64,000 nt of DNA from Cryptomeria japonica (taxonomy: Eukaryota; Streptophyta; Pinopsida; Cupressales; Cupressaceae): positions 688,330,083 through 688,394,082 of the forward strand of contig NC_081412.1 of the NCBI RefSeq assembly GCF_030272615.1, given 5' to 3'. Positions 12,327-20,988 of the stretch are shown here, piece after piece. The notes under the pieces are model-generated. The model saw only the letters and a program-made list of their open reading frames with translations, was not told the DNA's origin and did not search any database. A program made the position numbers and the translations under genes. Numbering within the stretch: the first letter of the stretch is position 1; every line of letters begins with the position of its first letter.

Positions 12327-12345
12327 GTTCACGTCGGGTTCACCA
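12327..12345 (-). other. Primer-binding site of E2, complementary to tRNA-Trp
   Basis: The minus strand reads TGGTGAACCCGACGTGAAC, three bases after the LTR B end. Its complement ends GTCGGGTTCACCA, which matches the 3' end of plant tRNA-Trp as I remember it, including the CCA. This assignment is from memory and should be checked against a tRNA set. The position next to the LTR is seen directly. Confidence 0.75.
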
Positions 12346-12348
12346 AAA

Positions 12349-13555
12349 TGTAAAGCGAAAAATCGCGATCGAACCCTAGTTGCTCTCCCTTCTTCCAACT
12401 CCAAGGAGAGAGAAGGGAGGTCGCTAGGGTTGATGGTTTTCACTTGGGAGACTTTACATTCAAAAGAGGGGTTGAAACCCACAAGATCCAATCCCACGCA
12501 ATGCAAGATTGGATGCTAAATGAGTTTCAAGGGTTATGACAGCAAGGCTACCCTCTTTTGTAAAGAATGTGCATAGAAGAATTAAGCTAGGCATGCATAG
12601 AAAGTGAGAAAGATTCACTTATAAACTGAGATAGGAATACAGTATGAAGCTGCGGACCTGGAATTAGCAGTAAAATGTCGATACGGCGCTATCCTGCAAA
12701 TTTGAGCGAAAGTTGCCAGGACGATGGCGCCCGAGCACCACGGTCCTCCGAAAAATCCGCGAAACGAAGGGGGATCTGTTCGTCTCTGCACAAGGATTCC
12801 AGATCTTCAATTTCAGTCGCGTACCTGCAACCTACACACAGAAAAGCGAAGACGATTGGGGGGTTAGGGATTAGGGGTTTGCCTTTAGGTCAAACCCCGG
12901 TTTTGGAATTAACCAAGAAATGAGCAATGTTGTAAATGTAAATGTCTGTAATGTAAAACAAGTACTAATACCTTGTTGTAAGGATGTTTGTATCCTTATG
13001 TGCGAAGGTATAGATGTTGTTGTTTGTTGTATGTTGTATGTTGTAGCATGTAATGTGTTGTAAGTGATCTCCTCTTCAATGGTTGAATCCTTGTCTTGAA
13101 TGCAACACTTAGCCTTGAATGGAGACTTAGAATGATCAATTGCTTGAAGGAATGCTTGAATGCTTGAATGCTTGAATATAGTTTCCACGCTTTTTCCATC
13201 ATATCGAATGAAAGAGGAAAATGTAGTTTATATATTTGTTAATTAGGGTTAAAAGACTGATTTTTCCGACCTTAGGCCGACCAGGAAATATTATTTCCAA
13301 TTTGCAAACAAAAAGACCCGAAGTCCCATAGGAGACCGGGCCCAAAATAGGGCCAGGGACCAGGGCGCTGGGCGCTCTGGTCCCACCTCCCGGGACAGCA
13401 GGGTGCAAAGGAGGTTCAGGCCAGGGTGCTTGAAAATGCAGTTTTTGGTGTCATAATCAGGTTTCGGGGTCTCCATTCAGGTTCCGTGTTGCGTCGCCAT
13501 CGTGAAGACCAAAATGCAGTCGAAATTGCAAGTGTCGCAATTTTAGGACGCTACA
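12349..13555 (-). repeat. LTR B: 5' LTR of E2
   Basis: This 1207-bp LTR starts TGTAGCGTCC and ends CTTTACA on the minus strand, giving a TGTA...TACA inverted end. It aligns with LTR A over its whole length. It has one U3 hairpin unit (13357-13383) and a TATA box (13226-13237). It is directly abutted on the right by truncated LTR C. Confidence 0.88.
13226..13237 (-). promoter_or_regulatory. TATA box of LTR B
   Basis: The minus strand reads AATATATAAACT, about 320 bases inside the LTR start. It is conserved in LTR A and LTR C. It is the likely core promoter for E2 transcription. Confidence 0.6.
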
Positions 13556-14445
13556 GATGGCGCCCGACGTGCACACGGTCCTCCGAAAAATCCGCGAAAC
13601 GAAGGGGGATCTGTTCGTCTCTGCACAAGGGTTCCAAATCTTCAATTACAGCCGCGTACCTGCAACCTACACACAGAAAAGAGAGGACGATTGGGGGGTT
13701 AGGGATTAGGTGTTTGCCTTTAGGTCAAACCTCGGTTTTGGAATTAACCAAGAAATGAGAATGTTGTAAATGTAAATGTTTGTAATGTAAACAAGTACTG
13801 ATACCTTGTTGTAAGAATGTTTGTATTCTTACATGCGAAGGTGTAAATGTTGTTGTATGTTGTATGTTGTAAGTGATCTCCTCTTCAATGGTTGAATCCT
13901 TGTCTTGAATGCAACACTTGGCCTTGAATGGAGACTTAGAATGCTCAATTGCTTGAAGGAATGCTTGAATGCTTGAATGTTTGAATGTTTGCCTAGCGCT
14001 TTTGCCTCTTGTACACATATGTCCTTCCTCCTCAAAATGGGAGAGGAAATGTAGTTTATATACTTGTCAATTAGGGCTGATAGACTGATTTTTCTGACCT
14101 TAGGCCGACCAGGAAACATTATTTCCCGAATTGCAAACATAAAGACCCGATGCCAAAAAGAGACCGGGCCCAAAATAGGGCCAGGGACCAGGGCGCTGGG
14201 CGCTATGGTCCTGGGGGACTAGGGCACTGGGCGCCTTAGTCCTGAAGGACCAAGGCACTGGGCGCCATGGTCCCACCTCCCGGGACAGCAGGGTGCAAGG
14301 AGGGATCATACCAAGGTGCAGAAAAATGCAGTTTTCGGTGTTGTAAACAAGTTTCGGGGTCTCCATTCAGGTTCACTGTTGCGTCGCCATCGTGAAGACC
14401 CAAATGCAGTCGAAATTGCAAGTGTCACAATTTTAGGACGTTACA
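13556..14445 (-). repeat. LTR C: truncated LTR abutting LTR B
   Basis: This 890-bp LTR starts TGTAACGTCC on the minus strand and runs to GATGGCGCCC at 13556, joined directly to the TACA end of LTR B. Compared with LTR B it lacks the first 370 or so bases in plus-strand order, from TGTAAAGC to the GATGG point. It carries three U3 hairpin units (14185-14273) and a TATA box at 14055-14064. The flank begins CATTC at 14446, which predicts the same five bases at the unseen left end of the array. Confidence 0.82.
14185..14273 (-). repeat. U3 hairpin minisatellite, three units
   Basis: Units at 14185-14211, 14216-14242 and 14247-14273 are diverged versions of the GGACCAGGGCGC inverted repeat. LTR A has two units and LTR B one, so the copy number is variable within the family. 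Confidence 0.78.
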
Positions 14446-14966
14446 CATTCATTGCTACCACTTCCAATCCACTGACATTCTGGGAAGCATTAGGGGTTCC
14501 TAAATGGGACCAAGCTATGGAGGAAGAGTATAGTTGCTTGATGAGGAACAACACATGGGATTTAGTCCCTCTCCCTAAAGGGAGAAAGATGGTTCGATGT
14601 AAGTGGATCTATTGAACTAAGGCTGAGTATCGAGGAGCTGTTAACGCAACGACTGAGACCATTTGGCTTCAATATATTCTCACAGAGTTTAGGTTCACCA
14701 CTCCACGACTGATAGTTCTACATCGCGACAATTAGTGTGCTATTGCTATCTCAAAGAACCCAGTCCTGCGTCAGCAAACCAAACACATCGAGATCCATAT
14801 GCACTATATTCGGGAACTGATTCAGGAGCAGGTCATTGATTTGCAATATTGTCCTACAACGGATCAGGTTGTCGACATCTTTACCAAACCTTTCACCGAG
14901 AGTAAGTTCCAGCAGTTGCGAGCTCTCTTGGGGGTGCGGGATGTCTCATTAGGGGGGGTCAGCTGA
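14446..14966 (+). pseudogene. Ty1/copia polyprotein relic, RT start fused to RNase H end
   Basis: The frame reads TFIATTSNPLTFWEALG, then WDQAMEEEYSCLMRNNTWDLVPLPKGRK and VRCKWIY, the start of a copia reverse transcriptase. It then jumps in the same frame to AEYRGAVNATTETIWLQ and ends with VVDIFTKPF, FTESKFQQLRALLGV, the end of copia RNase H. About 200-250 residues, including the catalytic YxDD region, are missing at the KWIY/TKAEYRG join near 14615. Two stops remain: TGA at 14613 where Arg is expected and TAG near 14734 where Gln is expected, both explicable as C-to-T changes. The frame ends TGA at 14964-14966. The E1/E2 array interrupts the left side. It cannot encode an active enzyme. Confidence 0.88.
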
Positions 14967-15235
14967 CTTCTCCTTCCTCTCTTATGGTGGGGACTTTTTC
15001 CTCTTTGAGGTTTTGTCCTTCTTCTTTGAGAGTTTTTTGTACATTCATCTCTCTTTTGGGGGGCAGTTTTTTCCCACTGGGTTTTCTCCCTTTCTCCGTT
15101 TGTGAGAGATTGCATTGCATAGTTTTTCTTGCATTTGCATATTGTACATGGGTACCTATCATGGCCTAGTAGCCGAGACCCATCTTGCATTATTGACTTG
15201 AGTCTTCATTCCCCTAAGTTGCACTTAAGAGGGGG
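14967..15235 (+). other. Copia 3' noncoding region with polypurine tract
   Basis: Noncoding sequence follows the RNase H stop. AAGAGGGGG at 15227-15235 directly precedes the TGTTGG start of the LTR and is the polypurine tract. Nothing else is recognised. Confidence 0.7.
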
Positions 15236-15670
15236 TGTTGGTGTAAATAAATATTCATCATGGATATTATTACACTTTACTTAAGTTGACTTAGGATAAT
15301 GCATCTCTTCGTACTTTGGATATGAGACACTTAGGGAAGTGTGCACATAGGGATATAGCTTGTAGGAGAAATTCCACCTTTTGTGGTCTTATTTTGCTGT
15401 TACACTCCACATTCGGTGGGTCATCCACCTCTTGTGGAATATTATATTATTTCTCCTACCTACCCTTGTTTCTCATTGAGCCACATGTCATGATTGTGTG
15501 CTCACATATCCATATGGCCTTGCCTATATAAGCAGGCTCATATTCATTGTATTGGTGAATCGAGTTGATCATTTGTATATTGATGAGAATACAGTTTGTT
15601 CTTGTCATTCTATTGTCTCTCTTTATGCTTTTCATTGTGCCCCTGATCTTGGCAAAATATCACAATTTTA
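15236..15670 (+). repeat. Copia 3' LTR
   Basis: The LTR starts TGTTGGTGTAAATAAA right after the polypurine tract. It contains a TATA box (CTATATAAG, 15525-15532) and a T-rich stretch near 15597-15640. The right end is uncertain; a CA near 15670 is used. There is no second copy in the window for comparison. Confidence 0.65.
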
Positions 15671-15689
15671 ATTAAAATGAAATTACTTG

Positions 15690-16000
15690 ATTTCAATCAA
15701 ATAGATGAAACTTGCATAAATACAAGTGGGGGATTTTAAATAAATAAATTAGATTTATTTATTTGCAAGGATCAATTTAATTAAAAAGGGAAAAGGGGGA
15801 ATTAATTAAATAAAGTGATTTATTTAATTAAAGCCTAGAAAAGGTTTAGGTGAACTTAATTAAATAAATTGAGTAATTTATTCAATCAAATAGATGAATA
15901 TGAAGAAATTAATTAAATAAAATTTAATTAATAGGGTGAATGAGGTTAAAATGAATATTAAATATTCACTTAGGAAAGTGGTCAAATTTATATGTCTACA
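15690..16000 (-). repeat. LTR-end relic related to 44680-44957
   Basis: An AT-rich segment with TTTAATTAA and AAATAAATTGAG blocks matches 44680-44957 in order and ends with the same GTCTACA. On the minus strand this would be an LTR start (TGTAGAC), like the E3 LTR start at 48587. No internal region is attached. Confidence 0.5.
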
Positions 16001-17129
16001 ATATGCGTTACAATACACTTTGTTATGAAAAATGTATGTAATACATAATACAAGTGAGTTATAACTCTCACATGTTATGTTTCCATCTTTGTGCATAGAC
16101 CCTAGTCATTAGTCCTTAATGATTAGATTATCATTTTTTCTCTATTATCTTAGCTTGGTACACATCCCTAGGCTAAGTTGTTGAGTGTTTACAAGTTAAA
16201 ATTATTATTTATAGTTTAATGTTCAATAACATGATCCATAAGTAGTTGCTACGAGTTTGGTTGTTAAAATATGTAGTGAATTTTCTTCTTTCCCATGATA
16301 TATTTCTTCATCATGGCATGATCCTATTCATTTAATCACAAGCATGGCCCTATGTACCTATGAAGAGAAAAAAGTGAATGGTTATATATTTATCTAGGTG
16401 ACAAAGATGGTGGGCATGATCAATTGAAGCTTGCTATTTTAATGCTCTAAAGGTAGACATGGTCTTCCTTGATTGGACCATGGTAAATTGTGTAGTGACT
16501 AAAGGCCCACATATTTTTTATTTCTTCCACCTTAGAAAGTTATAAAGAGTTGATATGAAAGAGAAACATGGAATATACCTTGTACAACAACTAATTTTTA
16601 TCTTTTTTTATGATCAATACATATTTTATATGGGATCGAGATGTGCAATACTAAATGAATGAGTGCATCGTGGGATTTTCAACCTAGTAGTATGTCCAAT
16701 AGGCACAATGTTATTTACTTGCTCTATTAGAATGGATGAGAAGGCTATGTTAGGAGGTGCTTAATCGTAGAGACAAAATCAAATATTTTGGAGCCATGTA
16801 TCATACATAAGGATATAGCTAGGAATTAAATGGGCAACAAGTTAGAGCTTATCTTGTGTGCATAAATGAAGAAAAAAAATTCTTTAAGACATAATTAATA
16901 TTCAAATTAATTTGAAGCTATAAGTCAATGGTAATTAGTATCTATAGGCACACACACATGCAAGTTGGAGCTTATATTGTGTGCATAAACCGAGAAAAAA
17001 GAAGTCATTGAGACATGAGCAATATTCAAGCATTAATTTGAAGCCATAAGTCAATGGTACTTAGTATCCATAGGTATGTGTACATGCAATATTAATAGTA
17101 TAGTGCATGTGTACATGCAATTAGAGGTT
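16001..17129. repeat. Spacer upstream of the receptor gene, with repeats
   Basis: No gene is seen. The segment 16330-16445 (with GTGGGCATGA) recurs diverged at 21120-21235 downstream of the gene, so the gene is flanked by direct repeats. A tandem duplication of about 122 bases occupies 16841-16962 and 16963-17085, with the shared core GTGTGCATAAA and AAGTCAATGGTA. Confidence 0.55.
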
Positions 17130-17880
17130 TACTATGTTAGAGGGACCTCTGAAGATTACCTATACAACCAAAAGATGTCTTTCAGAAGAAAGAAATAGTA
17201 GCAACATATTGCTTGATTATGGTGCATTAAAGATGTTGAATGTACATATGATGCCTTTCTTTTAAAAGCAAGATTGAGATAGAACAAACTAGGATTGTGG
17301 CAAGTTTCTTAATCTTGTGCAATGAGACAAACAATGATAAGATAAGACAAAATCACATGACACCTAAGGCATCTAGAAAAATTCTTATCTCCTTAAATAA
17401 ACTTAACATGTGAATTTGTATTAAGATGATGTAAGATAATATGCCTTGTTAAAGTGACATATAATTCACACAATCTAATTATTACAATCAAATAGTTTTT
17501 AAATTTGATTTCGATTATTTAATTATTAATTTTTATTTTTTTTACAAATAATTATAATCTATTATATTATGAGTAAATCATAACAACAAAATCTAATTAC
17601 CTGCTAGACAAGCACTTGTCTCAATATTTTCTGCATGAGAGAAAACTAGCTAATCAAAGCTACATTAAGAGTGGTGACAAAATTTTAGAAGGTACGCGTT
17701 GACTAGAAAATGTTATCATTACCAGACGACCATATTGTCGTCTTCATTAAGCTAACCGGACCCCTCCTGTTTAATGCCGTGTAAAACCATCTTCCTCTCA
17801 CTTCGCGTTTAGAAATTTCAAACAAGCCCACTAAAATCAACGACAAAAATCGTCGCCATTAATGGCAAACATCGTTAAGC
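17130..17880 (+). promoter_or_regulatory. Duplicated upstream block of the receptor-like protein gene
   Basis: This block carries TTGCTTGATTATGGTGCATT, a GATAAGATAAGA stretch and, nearer the gene, TGACTAGAAAATGTTATCAT and CGCCATTAATGGCAAA. The same order recurs at 28290-29240 without a gene, and the distal part recurs at 45900-46110 and 61015-61095. It therefore includes both a dispersed repeat and the proximal promoter region. Calling it regulatory rests on its position and co-duplication; no factor site is proven. Confidence 0.5.
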
Positions 17881-17982
17881 CATGAGTCACGAAAGTTGTC
17901 AATCTTTATTTTTAAACCTTTTCCCACGCAATGTCAATGTCTTTCCACCTATGCCTTCTTCAGAGATCAAAATAAAGTGGAA

Positions 17983-18016
17983 AATATATCGTCTTCTTTA
18001 TTGTTTAGTATTTATA
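17983..18016 (+). promoter_or_regulatory. Candidate TATA boxes of the receptor-like protein gene
   Basis: AATATAT at 17983-17989 and TATTTATA at 18009-18016 lie 75 and 49 bases before the proposed ATG at 18058. Either would start transcription downstream of the more distal in-frame ATG at 17896, which supports the shorter start. Confidence 0.45.
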
Positions 18017-18057
18017 CCCCATCGGGGGGAGAGTTATACGCACAGCAGGAATGCAAA

Positions 18058-20988
18058 ATGTATCCACTTTCCTTAAACATGTCTGTGGGCTCTGCATTTT
18101 TGTTGATTTGGATTATAATTCATTTCCCATATTCAAGAGCATGTTTGCAGGATGAGAGAAGTTACTTGCTGGATTTCAAGGCTGCTTTTAATCTTTCCTC
18201 ATCCTCAACTCGCTTATCTTCTTGGCGGGGATTCAACTGTTGCGAATGGGAGGGTGTTGGCTGTGATTATTATACATCCCATGTCATCCGCCTTGATTTA
18301 AGTACCCACCTTGCTTATCCTCTTGGCCATGATTGGCAGAGCCAGCAGCTGACTGGGGAGCTTCGTCCATCGTTGTTTAATCTGCAGCATCTACAACACT
18401 TGGATCTCAGTGGGAATAACTTTCAAGGTATTTCTATTCCTCCCCAATTGTCAAAACTGCAGAGACTTACATTTCTTAGCTTGTCAAATGCTGGATTTGA
18501 AGGCGAAGTCCCTCTGGAGTTGGGAAATATGTCAAGCTTGCGTCATTTGGATATTTCAGAGAATGTTTACCTGACCAGTAGCAAGTTTGATGTATGGATC
18601 AGAAATCTAAGAAGCCTGGAATTCTTGGTAATGGTTTTTGTGGACCTGAGAATGGCATCTCAGCACTGGGGTGAGGCCCTAAACGGTCTTACCAATCTTA
18701 CCCAGATTCACCTTTATTACTGTCATATCTCAGGTAAGATTCCAGATCTCTCAAACCTCACTCGTTTATCACATCTAGATATAAGCTATAATTTGTTCCC
18801 GTTTGAACTACCCTCTTGGTTTGCGAACGTGTCCTCATTGGTTTCACTTGATCTCCATTACTGTGGTTTAAATGGTTCCATCCCTTCCACTTTCTTGGCG
18901 CGTTCAAGAATGAGCAATCTTATGCTTGACTCCAATCGTGACTTGAAAGGAAATCTGTCTTTCATTCTAAGTCATTCTTCCTCACTAGTCAGGCTATCTC
19001 TTAATTACTGCAATTTAGGAGGAGTACTCCCCCACTCTCTTGGAAACTTTTCAAAACTTGAGAACTTGGGTCTGGCCTATACCAATTTGAAGGGCAGTAT
19101 ACCATCTTCTTTTAGCAGCTTTTCGTCCCTTAAATATATGTATCTCAATCACAACCAGTTAAGTGGTCATATTCCTTCCTCTCTGTGTCAGCTTCCAAAA
19201 TTAGTTTACCTCAGTCTGGGCTATAACCAGCTATCAGGAACAATTCCAGATTCCATATCAAATCTGGCCAGTCTAGATGTATTGTCACTTGTTTCCAACC
19301 GATTAAGCGGCAACTTTTCACTTCTGCTTCTGGAGAATCTAACCCACCTTATACACTTGGACCTTTCTGGAAATCAACTTCTCATTAACATCTCTACAAG
19401 CTGGGTTCCTCGGTTTTCCAACCTACAGTACATTGGATTGAGCTCTTGTAATATAGAAGGCGACTTACCTGCATTTTTGTCCCAGCAGTATCAGTTGGTT
19501 GGGCTAGAACTTTCAGATAACAATATTGTGGGAAATATTCCTTCGTGGCTGTGGGGTCTTCCTAGTCTTCAATTCCTCAATCTTTCAAAAAATCAACTGG
19601 AAGGTTCTCTGCCCCCAAAGATATCCTATAGTTTTAAGGTGGTGGACTTGCATGGGAATAGATTATATGGCTTTCTTCCTGCTCTTGATTTTGTTACAGA
19701 AGCATTAGATCTATCAGATAATGAGTTTAATGGCTCTATTCCTGCAACAATTGGTACAGTATCCGCTCTATCATTGTCAGGGAATAATCTGGTAGGACAA
19801 ATTCCAAGTTCTATATGTTATGACTATTATCACTATTATGTTTTGGACTTGTCAAAGAACAAGTTGATTGGTATGATCCCTGAAAACATTGGGAGGTGTT
19901 CTGGATTATCAGTTTTAAAATTGGCTCAAAATGTTTTGCAAGGGAAGATTCCCGAGGAGCTTGGGAATTTGACAGCTCTTCGCACATTGAATCTCAATGG
20001 CAACAAGTTGCAAGGTATTATTCCTTCATCTATTGCAAATTGCACAAATCTTCAAGTACTTGATTTGGGAAATAATAAATTTGAAGGTAGCATTCCTTCT
20101 TGGATTGAAAAGTTGACTGACTTAAGAATTCTCAGCTTAGCTTCCAATCAGTTTATTCATAGAATTCCACCCCAATTGTTTAGGATGAAAAATCTTCAAA
20201 TTCTAGATTTACCTGGTAACCAATTATCAGGAAGTATTCCTTCAGATGTTAGCGAGTTATATGCTATGCTCAATAGTTCACAAAGTTTTGAGGTGCAACA
20301 TTTTCAGACTGGTTATGGTGGTTATTTTTATGACACACAATTTGGATTTAAATTTGCTGATGAAGTAACGGTGTGGATAAAAGGAAGGGCAACTCCATAC
20401 CAAAAGATAATTGGAGCAGACAAGTTCATAGATTTGTCTCATAATAAGCTGTCAAGTAATATTCCTCTAGAATTGGGGTTCCTTAAAGGTTTGATTTCTC
20501 TAAACATATCAAAAAATAATCTTAGTGGCTCAATCCCAGAATCTTTGGGAGCAATGGCTTACTTGGAATCTCTGGATCTTTCAGAAAATAAGTTGTCAGG
20601 AAATATTCCTTCCCAACTCTTAAATCTCACATTCCTTGCTGTATTGGATCTTTCCAATAATATGCTTTCTGGGCTAATACCACAAGGGAAGCAGTTTTCA
20701 ACCTTTGATGCTTCTTCTTTTCTAGGAAATCCCAATCTTCATGGACCTCCACTTGAAAATAGAACATGGAGAAATGGATTGATGGGTAGCACAGATAATC
20801 ATACAGGTATTGAAGATGGAGATGCACATGGAAATGTTGTAATGGATCGGTGGTGGGCAGTGGGAGTGGGGTTAAGTTTTGGAGTGGGATTTGCTACTGT
20901 GATTGCAGTGTTGTGCTTCCACATAAAATGGAGATACATATGCTTTGCTAAGATGGATTATTTAATCTATTATCTTTTGGAATGGTAA
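18058..20988 (+). CDS. Leucine-rich-repeat receptor-like protein (RLP), no kinase
   Basis: A single uninterrupted exon encodes about 976 residues from ATG 18058. The frame is open upstream to an ATG at 17896, but only the start at 18058 gives a signal peptide (residues 1-28, core SAFLLIWIIIHF). An N-terminal cap follows (CLQDERSYLLDFKAAF, then NCCEWEGVGC). About 25-30 LRRs of the plant extracellular type come next (L..L.LS.N.L.G.IP). A non-LRR island with YQKIIGADKFIDLSHNKLS precedes the last few repeats. The C-terminal cap reads IPQGKQFSTFDASSFLGNPN. An acidic juxtamembrane stretch, one membrane segment (about 932-954) and a 22-residue tail end the protein. There is no kinase domain. This order is that of Cf-9, Ve1 and EIX-type RLPs: cell-surface proteins that sense microbial or developmental ligands and signal with co-receptor kinases such as SOBIR1. 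The ligand is unknown. Decayed fragments of paralogues lie at 22500 and 24718. Confidence 0.93.
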   Translation: MYPLSLNMSVGSAFLLIWIIIHFPYSRACLQDERSYLLDFKAAFNLSSSSTRLSSWRGFNCCEWEGVGCDYYTSHVIRLDLSTHLAYPLGHDWQSQQLTGELRPSLFNLQHLQHLDLSGNNFQGISIPPQLSKLQRLTFLSLSNAGFEGEVPLELGNMSSLRHLDISENVYLTSSKFDVWIRNLRSLEFLVMVFVDLRMASQHWGEALNGLTNLTQIHLYYCHISGKIPDLSNLTRLSHLDISYNLFPFELPSWFANVSSLVSLDLHYCGLNGSIPSTFLARSRMSNLMLDSNRDLKGNLSFILSHSSSLVRLSLNYCNLGGVLPHSLGNFSKLENLGLAYTNLKGSIPSSFSSFSSLKYMYLNHNQLSGHIPSSLCQLPKLVYLSLGYNQLSGTIPDSISNLASLDVLSLVSNRLSGNFSLLLLENLTHLIHLDLSGNQLLINISTSWVPRFSNLQYIGLSSCNIEGDLPAFLSQQYQLVGLELSDNNIVGNIPSWLWGLPSLQFLNLSKNQLEGSLPPKISYSFKVVDLHGNRLYGFLPALDFVTEALDLSDNEFNGSIPATIGTVSALSLSGNNLVGQIPSSICYDYYHYYVLDLSKNKLIGMIPENIGRCSGLSVLKLAQNVLQGKIPEELGNLTALRTLNLNGNKLQGIIPSSIANCTNLQVLDLGNNKFEGSIPSWIEKLTDLRILSLASNQFIHRIPPQLFRMKNLQILDLPGNQLSGSIPSDVSELYAMLNSSQSFEVQHFQTGYGGYFYDTQFGFKFADEVTVWIKGRATPYQKIIGADKFIDLSHNKLSSNIPLELGFLKGLISLNISKNNLSGSIPESLGAMAYLESLDLSENKLSGNIPSQLLNLTFLAVLDLSNNMLSGLIPQGKQFSTFDASSFLGNPNLHGPPLENRTWRNGLMGSTDNHTGIEDGDAHGNVVMDRWWAVGVGLSFGVGFATVIAVLCFHIKWRYICFAKMDYLIYYLLEW

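Larger units (their letters stand above)
1..14445 (-). mobile_element. Tandem array of gag-protease-only LTR retrotransposons (E1 and E2 sharing LTRs)
   Basis: Two full internal regions of one family lie head to tail on the minus strand, separated by one shared LTR. The order is LTR D end (1-12), E1 internal (13-5392), LTR A (5393-6995), E2 internal (6996-12348), LTR B (12349-13555), truncated LTR C (13556-14445). Each internal region has a polypurine tract next to the left LTR and a primer-binding site next to the right LTR, as expected for minus-strand elements. No reverse transcriptase, RNase H or integrase frame is present in either copy, so both would need enzymes in trans. The LTR-internal-LTR-internal-LTR order suggests recombination between LTRs or insertion of a concatemer (inference). 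The array interrupts a Ty1/copia relic that resumes at 14446; the left junction is outside the window. Confidence 0.85.

Noticed and set aside
13556-13580. TGGCGCCCGACGTGC right after the LTR B end as a plus-strand lysine-tRNA-like primer site
   Set aside because: Gag, polypurine tracts and the tRNA-Trp site all place the elements on the minus strand; the sequence is part of the LTR and recurs as a hairpin motif.
17896-18057. Upstream in-frame ATG extending the receptor protein by 54 residues
   Set aside because: The extension would bury the signal peptide, and TATA-like sites lie downstream of it.
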